The position numbers and the translations under genes are program-made. Shown in pieces: positions 17,107 to 24,786 of a stretch of DNA of 64,000 nt. The first letter of the stretch is position 1, and the number at the start of each line of letters is the position of its first letter. Source of the DNA: JAAFJU01 sp043764895 (GTDB taxonomy: Bacteria; Cyanobacteriota; Cyanobacteriia; Leptolyngbyales; Leptolyngbyaceae); the NCBI GenBank assembly GCA_043764895.1, contig JAYUJY010000083.1, positions 21,020 through 85,019 of the forward strand, in the 5' to 3' direction. The notes below the pieces were generated by a model. It ran no database searches and was not told where the DNA came from. It saw nothing but the letters and a program-made list of their open reading frames with translations.

Positions 17107-18597
17107 ATGACGGTTGCCACTCCCCCAAAAACTCAGTACGAAGCTGTCATCGGTTTGGAAACGCACTGCCAGTTAAGCACCGCGACCAAGATTTTTTCCG
17201 ATAGCTCGACCGTCTTTGGGGCGACGCCCAATACCCATATCGATCCGATTTGCATGGGGTTGCCCGGTGTGCTCCCGGTGCTTAACCAGAAAGTGCTCGA
17301 ATATGCCGTCAAAGCTGGACTCGCGCTCAATTGTGCGATCGCGCCCTACAGTAAGTTCGATCGGAAGCAGTATTTCTATCCTGATCTCCCTAAAAACTAC
17401 CAAATCTCGCAGTTTGACCTGCCGATCGCGGAACATGGCTGGGTCGAAATCGAAATCTACGACAAAAAATCCGGCACCTCCAACCGCCGAAGAATTGGCG
17501 TGACCCGGCTCCATATGGAAGAAGATGCGGGCAAGCTCGTCCATGGCGGCAGCGACAGTATTGCGGGGTCTACGTATTCGCTGGTGGACTACAACCGTGC
17601 AGGCGTACCGCTGATCGAAATCGTCTCCGAACCCGATCTTCGCACTGGACAGGAAGCGGCGGAATATGCACAAGAAATTCGCCGAATCGTCCGATATTTG
17701 GGCGTGTGCGACGGGAATCTCCAAGAAGGGTCGCTGCGCTGTGATGTGAATATTTCTGTCCGTCCGGTGGGCACAGAGCGCTTCGGCACCAAGGTCGAGA
17801 TCAAAAACATGAACTCTTTCAATGCGATTCACCGGGCGATCGATCATGAAATTGAACGTCAAGTGATCGAAATCGAAGCAGGCGGCACCATTGTCCAAGA
17901 GACCCGTCTGTGGGATGAAGGCACGCAAACGACTCGGAGTATGCGGATCAAAGAAGGCGCGAGTGACTACCGCTATTTCCCAGAGCCGGATCTTGGCCCT
18001 ATTGAAGTCTCCGCTACGCAGCGTGAGGACTGGAAAACGGAGCTGCCGGAATTGCCCATCAGTAAGCGCCATCGTTACCAAGATGATCTCTTGTTGTCTC
18101 CCTACGACACCAAGGTGCTGACGGACGATCGCACCATTGCCGAATACTTTGAAGCAACAATAGCCGCAGGCGCACCCGCCAAGCAGTCGGCGAACTGGAT
18201 CATGGGCGACATCAGCGCTTACCTGAACGTCCACACGGGCGTAGCCATTGGCGACCTGAAACTTCAGCCTAGCGCTCTAGCCGAGCTGATTAACCTAATC
18301 GAAGACGGCACCATCAGCAACAAAATTGGCAAGGATATCCTGCCTGAACTGCTAGAAAAGGGCGGATCGGCCAAAGCGATCGTGGCCTCGAAGGGATTGG
18401 TGCAAATTTCCGATCCGGCGGTGATTGAATCAGCGGTCGATGAAATTATTGCAGCCTTCCCAGACGAGCTGTCACAATTTAAGAGCGGTAAGACTAAAAT
18501 GCTTGGTTTCTTCGTCGGTCAGGTGCTGAAGAAAACAGGCGGCAAGGCTGATCCAAAGTTAACCAATCAGATTGTGGCGAAAAAATTGAATGGCTAG
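17107..18597 (+). CDS. gatB: Aspartyl/glutamyl-tRNA amidotransferase subunit B
   Basis: Subunit B of GatCAB, which converts Glu-tRNA(Gln) (and Asp-tRNA(Asn)) to the correct amide form. Typical blocks: EAVIGLETHCQL at the start, CMGLPGVLPVLN, KQYFYPDLPKNYQISQ, the GatB signature LRCDVNISVRP near residue 215, KNMNSFNAI, and the YqeY-like tail from about 350 (NWIMGDISAYLN ... GFFVGQVLKKTGGKADP). 496 residues is the normal length. Subunits A and C are not in the window. A small nucleotidyltransferase gene follows 55 bp later. Confidence 0.96.
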   Translation: MTVATPPKTQYEAVIGLETHCQLSTATKIFSDSSTVFGATPNTHIDPICMGLPGVLPVLNQKVLEYAVKAGLALNCAIAPYSKFDRKQYFYPDLPKNYQISQFDLPIAEHGWVEIEIYDKKSGTSNRRRIGVTRLHMEEDAGKLVHGGSDSIAGSTYSLVDYNRAGVPLIEIVSEPDLRTGQEAAEYAQEIRRIVRYLGVCDGNLQEGSLRCDVNISVRPVGTERFGTKVEIKNMNSFNAIHRAIDHEIERQVIEIEAGGTIVQETRLWDEGTQTTRSMRIKEGASDYRYFPEPDLGPIEVSATQREDWKTELPELPISKRHRYQDDLLLSPYDTKVLTDDRTIAEYFEATIAAGAPAKQSANWIMGDISAYLNVHTGVAIGDLKLQPSALAELINLIEDGTISNKIGKDILPELLEKGGSAKAIVASKGLVQISDPAVIESAVDEIIAAFPDELSQFKSGKTKMLGFFVGQVLKKTGGKADPKLTNQIVAKKLNG

Positions 18598-18652
18598 GTT
18601 CGATCGGACGTGTCGGTAAAGATTGCTCCCGCTCAAGACTGAAGAGGTCAGA

Positions 18653-19030
18653 ATGCCTAAAACGGCTTTAGAGCTAACCCATAGAGAACAATCTCGCTAT
18701 TCGCCCGATCGGCATCGAGGTCAAGAGTCTGATGCTGATCGGTTTACCGCCGCCTGGGAGATTGTTCCCCATCTCGCGGCACGGTTGCGGACCGAGTTTG
18801 GGGCAACCCAGGTTACGGTATTTGGCTCTTTGCTTAATAAATCCGCTTATACTCGCTGGTCTGACATTGATTTGGCCGCCTGTGGTATTTCACCAACGCA
18901 ATTTTATCGGGCGATCGGTTGTTTGAATGATATGGCAAGCGGGTTTCAGGTTGATCTCGTTGATCCTAGCTCTGCCGATTGTCGTAATTCTGTCAAACAA
19001 CGGATTGCGCAATTCGGCATTGAGGTTTAG
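18653..19030 (+). CDS. MNT-domain nucleotidyltransferase (MntA-like antitoxin)
   Basis: 125 residues with the minimal nucleotidyltransferase fold: ATQVTVFGSLLNK near residue 57 and SDIDLAACG near residue 71, which give the G-S and D-x-D motif. ATG 18653 is preferred because AAGAGG lies 8 nt upstream, whereas the frame's first start is a TTG. In type VII toxin-antitoxin systems MntA AMPylates or polyadenylylates the HEPN partner. The next gene starts 3 bp later and encodes such a HEPN-like protein, which supports this role. The N-terminal 30 residues are polar and probably disordered. Confidence 0.8.
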   Translation: MPKTALELTHREQSRYSPDRHRGQESDADRFTAAWEIVPHLAARLRTEFGATQVTVFGSLLNKSAYTRWSDIDLAACGISPTQFYRAIGCLNDMASGFQVDLVDPSSADCRNSVKQRIAQFGIEV

Positions 19031-19033
19031 GCC

Positions 19034-19513
19034 ATGGACTTGACCGTTTTGGCACAGCGATTAGGTGATGAACTGTCTGAAATTGAGCAGATTATTGCTC
19101 GGATACAAACCGCATGGCAGCAATTTCAACGATCGGATGATAACCTCTATCTGGACAGCGTAGCACTGAATTTACACGGCTTTTATAACGGATTAGAGCA
19201 TTTGTTTGAACTGATTGCGCTCCATGTTGACGCCTCTCGACCAGAAGGGACCAACTGGCATCAACGAATTTTAGACCAAATGGCATTAGAGGTTCCCTCC
19301 ATCCGTCCTGCGGTCATTTCAGCCAAAACCCGCGATCGGCTAACCGATTACCGTCGGTTTCGGCATATTGTTCGGCATACCTACACATTCCAGTTTGATC
19401 CCGATCGAATTCAGCCCTTTATTGAAGCTCTGACGCCGACCTTCGAGCAAGTCAACGCAGAGCTAATTGCATTTGTGCAGTTTATTGAATATTCAGCAAG
19501 TTCAGAGGCTTAG
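19034..19513 (+). CDS. HEPN-domain protein (HepT-like toxin)
   Basis: 159 residues, all alpha-helical. The helix near residue 115 reads DYRRFRHIVRHTYTF, which contains R-x4-H-x-Y, the RNase active site of HepT toxins. NGLEHLFELIALHVD near residue 55 is the helix that packs against it. In this family HepT is an RNase inhibited by its MNT partner. The gene begins 3 bp after the MNT gene and its stop overlaps the stop of a convergent fructosamine kinase gene by 4 nt. It is longer than the shortest HepT proteins but within range. Confidence 0.8.
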   Translation: MDLTVLAQRLGDELSEIEQIIARIQTAWQQFQRSDDNLYLDSVALNLHGFYNGLEHLFELIALHVDASRPEGTNWHQRILDQMALEVPSIRPAVISAKTRDRLTDYRRFRHIVRHTYTFQFDPDRIQPFIEALTPTFEQVNAELIAFVQFIEYSASSEA

Positions 19514-20397
19514 AGCAACCGATCGATCATCCGATCGGCCTGCCCCGCGTAGCTGCCGCCGAATAGATTGAAGTGATTGAGGATGTGGTAGAGGTTGTAG
19601 AGATTTTTGCGGGAGGGGTAGTTGGGATCTGTCGGGTAGACTTCGGTGTACCCGGCGTAAAACTCAGGCGAGAAGCCGCCGAATAGCTCAGTCATGGCGA
19701 GGTCCACCTCCCTGTCGCCCCAGTACAGTGCCGGATCGAATATCACGGGTTCGCCGCTCCGGGTGATTCCAGCGTTTCCACCCCAGAGATCGCCGTGGAC
19801 AAGTGAGGGTGTGGGTTTGTGGTCGGCGAGTAAGCTCGGAATCGCAGCGAGTAATCGATCGCCCTGCTTGAAGTGAGCACCCTTTTGCTTTGCCAAATCC
19901 AGTTGGACCCCAATCCGATGCACTTGCCAAAATTCAGCCCAGTGTTCGGTCCAGGGATTGAGCTGAGGTGTTAGTCCGATCGTGTTGGCTTGGGTCCAGC
20001 CGAAGCGGAGACTGCCGGAGACTTGGTGGAGACGGGCAAGCTGTCGTCCAAACTCGCTTGAGGGGATGCTCGGTCCAATATCCAGGAATTCTAGAACGAG
20101 GTAGCTGATGGCGTCTGTGGTGCCTGTACAGATGGGAGTCGGGACGCGGATGGTGTGGGTATTGGAGAGCTGTCGCAGGGCTTCGGCTTCGGCCTCGAAC
20201 ATAGCGATGCGATCGGCGTGATTGGTTTTGAGAAAATAGGGATGGGACACGTCTAAAATTTGGCCAGAGAGTTTGTAGGCTGAGTTGATATCGCCACCGC
20301 TGATGGGTTGGCTCTGGTGGATTTCAAAGGGGATCCCTATGGCGAGGGTGATGCTTTGGGCGATCGATCGTTTAATTTGAGCGGTGAGTTGGGGCAT
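19510..20397 (-). CDS. Fructosamine kinase family protein
   Basis: An aminoglycoside-phosphotransferase-like kinase, 295 residues. Residues near 180-200 read LVHGDLWGGNAG, the catalytic loop, and near 215 FDPALYWGDREVDLAM, the metal-binding block typical of fructosamine/ketosamine-3-kinases. The N-terminal part has the GGDINSAYKL strand and LEFLDIGPS hinge. Members phosphorylate ketosamines on glycated proteins and help remove glycation. It is supported by motif order; substrate is inferred from the family. The gene overlaps the HEPN gene end by 4 bp and is divergent from the next gene. Confidence 0.88.
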   Translation of the reverse strand: MPQLTAQIKRSIAQSITLAIGIPFEIHQSQPISGGDINSAYKLSGQILDVSHPYFLKTNHADRIAMFEAEAEALRQLSNTHTIRVPTPICTGTTDAISYLVLEFLDIGPSIPSSEFGRQLARLHQVSGSLRFGWTQANTIGLTPQLNPWTEHWAEFWQVHRIGVQLDLAKQKGAHFKQGDRLLAAIPSLLADHKPTPSLVHGDLWGGNAGITRSGEPVIFDPALYWGDREVDLAMTELFGGFSPEFYAGYTEVYPTDPNYPSRKNLYNLYHILNHFNLFGGSYAGQADRMIDRLL

Positions 20398-20486
20398 GGG
20401 GGTTTGGCGAATTACTTCCAGATTTTAGTTCCGTCCATTAAGCTGGTGTGAAGGAAACAGACTGTTTTTGGGAAAGAGCGGAAATA

Positions 20487-21641
20487 ATGCAGTACGAAAT
20501 TTCTTGGGTAAACAATCTGGCCGAGGTCTCGCGCGATGCCTGGGATGCGATGGCGAAAAGGCTGAAGACGCCGTTTTTTGAGTGGGATTGGTTACGCAAT
20601 ATGGAGACGTCGGGCAGCACAACCGCACGATCGGGCTGGTTGCCGAATCATCTGCTGGTGTGGCAGGGAGAGGCTCTAGTGGCCGCTGCTCCGCTGTATC
20701 TGAAGGGGCATAGCTATGGGGAGTTTGTCTTTGATAACCAGTGGGCGGAGTTGTCTCAGCGCCTAGGTCGGGAGTATTATCCGAAGCTGCTCGGGATGTC
20801 GCCGTTTACTCCGGCGGAAGGCTACCGATTTTTGATGGCAGAGGATGCGGATGAAGACGCGTTGACGGAGCTGATGGTGGCGGCGATCGATCAGTTTTGT
20901 GTGCGTAATCATCTTTCCGGTTGTAATTTTTTATACGTCGATGCAGAATGGCGATCGCAGCTTGAACGTCTGGGCTATTGTGCGTGGCGACATCATAACT
21001 ATGTCTGGAAGAATCGGGACTATCAGAGTTTTGATGATTATTTGAGTGGGTTCAATGCGAATCAACGGCGGAATATCAAACGAGAGCGAAAGTCCATTGA
21101 GAAAGCGGGGCTTACGTTTCAAGTGTTCACAGGCAATGAGATTCCAGCGCATTTGTTTCAACGGATGTATGAGTTTTATGCGGATACGTGTGACAAGTTT
21201 GGTTGGTGGGGGAGCAAGTATTTGACAGAGAAGTTTTTTGAAGATTTGGAAGGGATTTGGCGTGACAAAGTAGTGTTTTTTGCGGCTTACGGCGAACATG
21301 ATATGCATCATCCAGTAGGGATGTCGTTTTGTTTGAGAAAAGACGATCAGCTTTACGGTCGCTACTGGGGATCGACAGTGGAGATTGATTGTTTACATTT
21401 TGAAGCGTGTTATTACCAGCCGATCGAATGGGCTATTGCTAACGGAATTCGGTTTTTCGATCCCGGTGCTGGCGGTAAACATAAAATACGTCGCGGGTTT
21501 CCAGCGCTTGCCAATCATTCACTTCATCGTTTCTACGATCCGCAACTGGCTCAGATTTTAAGAGGAAATATCGATCGGATTAATGAAATGGAACAAGCTG
21601 AAATTGATTCGGCCAACGAAGATCTTCCGTTTAAACCGTAA
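20487..21641 (+). CDS. GNAT/FemAB-like acyltransferase (DUF482 type)
   Basis: 384 residues from ATG 20487; a GTG at 20448 would add 13. It has the double GNAT-like fold of this group: an early AMAKRLKTPFFEWDWLRNME segment, APLYLKGHSYGEFVFD, then FDDYLSGFNANQRRNIKRERKSIEKAGL near residue 195 and HHPVGMSFCLRKDDQLYGRYWGSTVEIDCLHFEACYYQPIEWAIANGIRFFDPGAGGKHKIRRGF. The last two blocks are diagnostic for the DUF482 family. The substrate is unknown; a peptide or amino-acid transfer, as in FemAB, is the usual suggestion. No partner gene is evident. Confidence 0.85.
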   Translation: MQYEISWVNNLAEVSRDAWDAMAKRLKTPFFEWDWLRNMETSGSTTARSGWLPNHLLVWQGEALVAAAPLYLKGHSYGEFVFDNQWAELSQRLGREYYPKLLGMSPFTPAEGYRFLMAEDADEDALTELMVAAIDQFCVRNHLSGCNFLYVDAEWRSQLERLGYCAWRHHNYVWKNRDYQSFDDYLSGFNANQRRNIKRERKSIEKAGLTFQVFTGNEIPAHLFQRMYEFYADTCDKFGWWGSKYLTEKFFEDLEGIWRDKVVFFAAYGEHDMHHPVGMSFCLRKDDQLYGRYWGSTVEIDCLHFEACYYQPIEWAIANGIRFFDPGAGGKHKIRRGFPALANHSLHRFYDPQLAQILRGNIDRINEMEQAEIDSANEDLPFKP

Positions 21642-21657
21642 ATTCCCATGGCTCAAT

Positions 21658-22471
21658 TTAAAACCGATTTAGACTATCTAAGTCGGTTGTATGGTGCCGT
21701 GCAACAATACTTTTTAGAGTTTTTAAGATTTTAGTAGCGTTCGTTTTTTCGCTGTATTCGCGGGAGTGCTCGATGTGTAGGGTGGGGCGATCGCTGTCAA
21801 TCGCGCTCACGAGGGCTTTGACGAAGGTCCAACTATCGGCAATGGTATATAGCAGTCCGACATGATTCGTGAGAATCAGATTCCTTCTGGGAAAGCCTTT
21901 CAGAGAAAAGTTATCTCACAGATGAGATCGGATTGCTATAGCAGCCGAACATCTCTTGAGGATCTTCTCCATTATCTTCCCAGTTCAACCGGGCGGCAGC
22001 GATCAGTTCGCCGTAGAGTTGGGCGATCGGGTTTTGACCTTCTACTTCGTGTTTGGTTTCGACCATGACGAGATAGGGCACTTCTATTCGTCCTGTAATG
22101 CTTTTTCCAATGACGCCATCGGCAATCCCTTCTAGGGAAAAATGTTCATAGCTAGCTTGAACGGGAACGCCTGCTAATGCCCGTACGTCACCTCGTTCTG
22201 AAAGTTGAAGTAAGGGGTAAATGGCTCGGGACCAAATCGTAGATTCATTGAGTAAATGAACCGGATCGGCATCTAGCATTTGTTCTAAATCGGTGATGCG
22301 TTCTTGTTCGCGAGGGTTTAGGGTCAGGCTGTCTACTTGAGTCCATGGATAATCTCGAATGCCATTTTCTTTGATGTGAACGATGCGCTTCAGGTCTGCT
22401 AATGAAAGTTTAGAAAAGGTAAGTGATATCATAATTTTGTTGCTCTCAAGCGATGATGACAGTCTTTCCAC
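21658..22471 (-). pseudogene. PD-(D/E)xK-like hypothetical gene broken by a MITE
   Basis: The 5' part (22471 or ATG 22432 down to 21941) encodes LEGIADGVIGKSITGRIEVPYLVMVETKHEVEG, a D...ExK pattern like restriction-type nucleases, and reads on to QEMFGCY. There an 89-bp element breaks the frame and brings a stop at 21911. Beyond the element the reading resumes as YTIADSWTFVKALVSAID to HSREYSEKTNATKILKTLKSIV and stops at 21658. Taking out the element and one TA restores a single frame (FGCYTIADSW). The C-terminal 60 residues are therefore lost from the protein. A shortened product of about 186 residues could still be made. Confidence 0.85.
21850..21938. mobile_element. 89-bp MITE with TA target duplication
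   Basis: Imperfect terminal inverted repeats: TAGCAGTCCGACATG... at the left and, read inwards from the right end, TAGCAATCCGATCTC.... Both continue to GTGAGA. It is flanked by TA on each side (21848-21849 and 21939-21940). TA duplication and this size suggest a non-autonomous relative of IS630/Tc1-mariner-type elements. It carries no gene. Its removal rebuilds the interrupted reading frame, which shows it as an insertion. Confidence 0.85.
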
Positions 22472-22572
22472 CGATTAAACAATCTCGATCGCTGTACCTA
22501 TTAAATTATAAGCCGCGATGCTTTAAATCCACGATATAATGTACTTTAATTGACATTGCAGGCGATCGTCCC

Positions 22573-23151
22573 ATGGTCCAATTTCTCCCCCCCAGCATTC
22601 ACAAAACTCCCGTCTCATTAGAAGCCTTTTTAGAAATGCCTGAGACCAAGCCCGGTCGTGAATGGATTGCAGGAGAAATCATCCAAAAACCTATGCCCAA
22701 AGGAAAACACAGTGCGATTCAAAGTGAATTTGTAGCAACGATTAATGCAGAACTAAAACGATCGAAAATAGCACGGGGGTTTACTGAGCTACGTTGTACG
22801 TTTGGGGGCCGATCGACCATTCCTGACATTTCCGTCTTTGCATGGGAACGGATTGTGCGAGACGTTTCAGGAGAAGTTGCCGACGTTTTTAATCATGCTC
22901 CAGATTGGACCATAGAAATCTTATCTCCTGACCAAAGCCAAACCAAAGTCGTCAAAAATATTGTTCATTGCCTTAAGCATGGCACTCAAATGGGATGGAT
23001 GATTGACCCAGGCGATCGGACGGTTCTTGCGTATCGACCTAATCAAGAGATTGCTATTTTTGATGCTGATGAGGAGATGCTTCCTATGCCTGAATTTGCA
23101 CGCAGTCTACAGTTGACGATCGGAGAACTCTTTGGCTGGCTGACTGATTAA
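22573..23151 (+). CDS. Uma2-family (DUF820) putative nuclease
   Basis: 192 residues with the Uma2 fold: SLEAFLEMPETKPGREWIAGEI near the start, HSAIQSEFVATINAEL, FGGRSTIPDISVFAWERI with the metal Asp, WTIEILSPDQSQTKVVKNIVHCLKHGTQMGWMIDPGDRTVLAYRP with the E-(I/L)-x-S-x3-(S/T) region. It is PD-(D/E)xK-like; real function is unknown, although cyanobacteria carry many copies. This is the first of four in the window and belongs to the EWIAGEI subtype, unlike the shorter-loop copies at 26 and 44 kb. Start is ATG 22573. Confidence 0.88.
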   Translation: MVQFLPPSIHKTPVSLEAFLEMPETKPGREWIAGEIIQKPMPKGKHSAIQSEFVATINAELKRSKIARGFTELRCTFGGRSTIPDISVFAWERIVRDVSGEVADVFNHAPDWTIEILSPDQSQTKVVKNIVHCLKHGTQMGWMIDPGDRTVLAYRPNQEIAIFDADEEMLPMPEFARSLQLTIGELFGWLTD

Positions 23152-23168
23152 ATATCAAAAAACATAAT

Positions 23169-23483
23169 CTAATTCATTTTTGTAAAATCTGATCGATCGT
23201 TGAGTTCACCTCTCTCCTCAATGATGATTTGAGAAGTGGGCGTGGTGAGAATGGGAAGGGTGTTGACGAAGTTGATAAAGTCTGATTCGCTGATCTGGGT
23301 TGGTGCGATCGCAGTGGTGACAAAGCCGGATGCTTGGAGGCGATCGAGGAGTGAACTTGTTTCAGGTTCAATGATTTGAAGTTGGATGGTTTGGTGGTTT
23401 TGTAGTTCGAGAGGAATGGTGGGGTATGGAACTTCGTCTCGATAGGTGGCGGTAATGGTTAGCACGGGTGAAGATTTCTCCAA
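23169..23483 (-). CDS. Small hypothetical protein, possibly antitoxin-like
   Basis: 104 residues. The first 35 (LTITATYRDEVPYPTIPLELQNHQTIQLQI) resemble the short beta-barrel of AbrB/DUF104-like antitoxins, in which a V-x-x-P-x-x-P-L-x-L pattern is typical. The middle (LLDRLQASGFVTTAIAPTQISESDFINFVN) is helical. No toxin gene is adjacent: Uma2 lies on the other strand and ends 17 bp away. I cannot assign a function; an orphan antitoxin is only one option. Confidence 0.5.
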   Translation of the reverse strand: MEKSSPVLTITATYRDEVPYPTIPLELQNHQTIQLQIIEPETSSLLDRLQASGFVTTAIAPTQISESDFINFVNTLPILTTPTSQIIIEERGELNDRSDFTKMN

Positions 23484-23623
23484 GATTAATTGGTTCTTAG
23501 GACGATTATAGCGTTGTGCGGATGCCGGGAGAAGAGCGATCGTCTTTAGTTATTGCAAAGGAGGGGCGATCGCTTTTATCAACTAAAACACCTTCCTTTT
23601 TCCATGATCTTTTTGACTGAAGC

Positions 23624-24598
23624 CTACCTAGTTTGTTTTGGAAGAATTAAATTAGTCTGAGGGATTTGGGAATTAGGTTGCGTCGGAGGTGCAGGCTTTG
23701 CGATTGTGCTTAAATTCACGGTTCCTTCTGAACAAGTTGGTTCGTTATTAACCAGTTTCGGTGCAGGCAAATCCCCGATTCCTGGTTTAGCAGCTTCACA
23801 GATAACCACAATGGTGAGCCGATCTTTCTCAGTCGGAAGGATGAAAATTCCACCCGTATAACCTCGCAATTCTGCTGATTTAGAAGTTCCAAGTAATTGA
23901 ACACCGTCATTCCCGATCGGTTTTACGTCATAGTGATAGTTCTTACTTTGTGAATCAAAACCTATATCTAGCTGTGAAAATGAGGTCGGAAACTTAGAAT
24001 TTTTAAAAAAGAAAGCTTGAGAGTAACGGTTCATGATCTCAACAATATTTTTTGACTCTCGCTCTAGCGAATTGTGTTTAGCCGCTGTCATTCCTTGTGG
24101 AGCTGTCGCAATATCTGAAGTTTTCACGAATCGAATGGCATTATCTGGCATGGAAAGTGGAAGAGGCTGACGAGGATCTTGTCGAAGTAGAACTCGCATT
24201 TTCCCTGGCTCATCAAATTCGATCAACGTTGCTATTTTCTGGCCCGACATTTCAACTTCAATTTGGATTGGATTTTTTGTTACATCAAGACGATAGGGTC
24301 CAATCTCAACCCCGATAGCGTTCCCATCTTTCTGAGGAGTAGCGGAATATATTAATCCAGTATTTGTAAAACCAATAATTTGTCCTGAATTGTCAAATTT
24401 CCATTGTCCATGTAGTTTTTGTAAGATAGCTGAATCTTTCCCGATCGCAGGAGATGGTTCAGATTTCGACTCTGTTCTGCCCTGCACCTGCTTAGATGGA
24501 CTACAACCTACTAATATCGTTGCTAAGACTAATCCATAAACCGTAACCCAAATAGTTCGCATCTTAATCATGGTAATCACAACAGAGGAATAACACAT
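23624..24598 (-). CDS. Lipoprotein with a C-terminal pilin-like domain
   Basis: Up to 324 residues. An N-terminal hydrophobic segment ends in a lipobox (ATILVGC), so the mature protein would be lipid-anchored; ATG at 24562 (MRTIWVTV) is a likely start. Residues about 55-150 form a beta-rich domain (QWKFDNSGQIIGFTNTGLIY). From about 175 the sequence follows the cyanobacterial type IV pilin pattern without its prepilin leader: ESKNIVEIMNRYSQAFFFKNSKFPTSFSQLDIGF, NYHYDVKPIG, LRGYTGGIFIL and a CEAAKPG Cys paired with a later Cys. It is a chimera of lipoprotein export and a pilin head domain. Role unknown. Confidence 0.65.
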   Translation of the reverse strand: MCYSSVVITMIKMRTIWVTVYGLVLATILVGCSPSKQVQGRTESKSEPSPAIGKDSAILQKLHGQWKFDNSGQIIGFTNTGLIYSATPQKDGNAIGVEIGPYRLDVTKNPIQIEVEMSGQKIATLIEFDEPGKMRVLLRQDPRQPLPLSMPDNAIRFVKTSDIATAPQGMTAAKHNSLERESKNIVEIMNRYSQAFFFKNSKFPTSFSQLDIGFDSQSKNYHYDVKPIGNDGVQLLGTSKSAELRGYTGGIFILPTEKDRLTIVVICEAAKPGIGDLPAPKLVNNEPTCSEGTVNLSTIAKPAPPTQPNSQIPQTNLILPKQTR

Positions 24599-24786
24599 TT
24601 CATTATCATCACCTTGGGACGATTAGAACCCACTATCCGATCCAAACTCACCGATTTTGCAAAACAATTATTACATAACCCGAGCAGTGGCTAAAATACT
24701 GACCTAATCTGGTAAGCGCAAACGATCGCGATCGGAGGCACAATAGAGGAATCCTTGAGAGAGACTTTTGTCGTCTTTTACCCGTT

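Noticed and set aside
17173..18234. Minus-strand frame of 353 codons
   Set aside because: Shadow of gatB; the sense frame matches the family over its full length.
23520..23600. Inverted repeat TTTAGTT/AACTAAA as terminator
   Set aside because: The loop is over 30 nt and no T-run follows on the minus strand.
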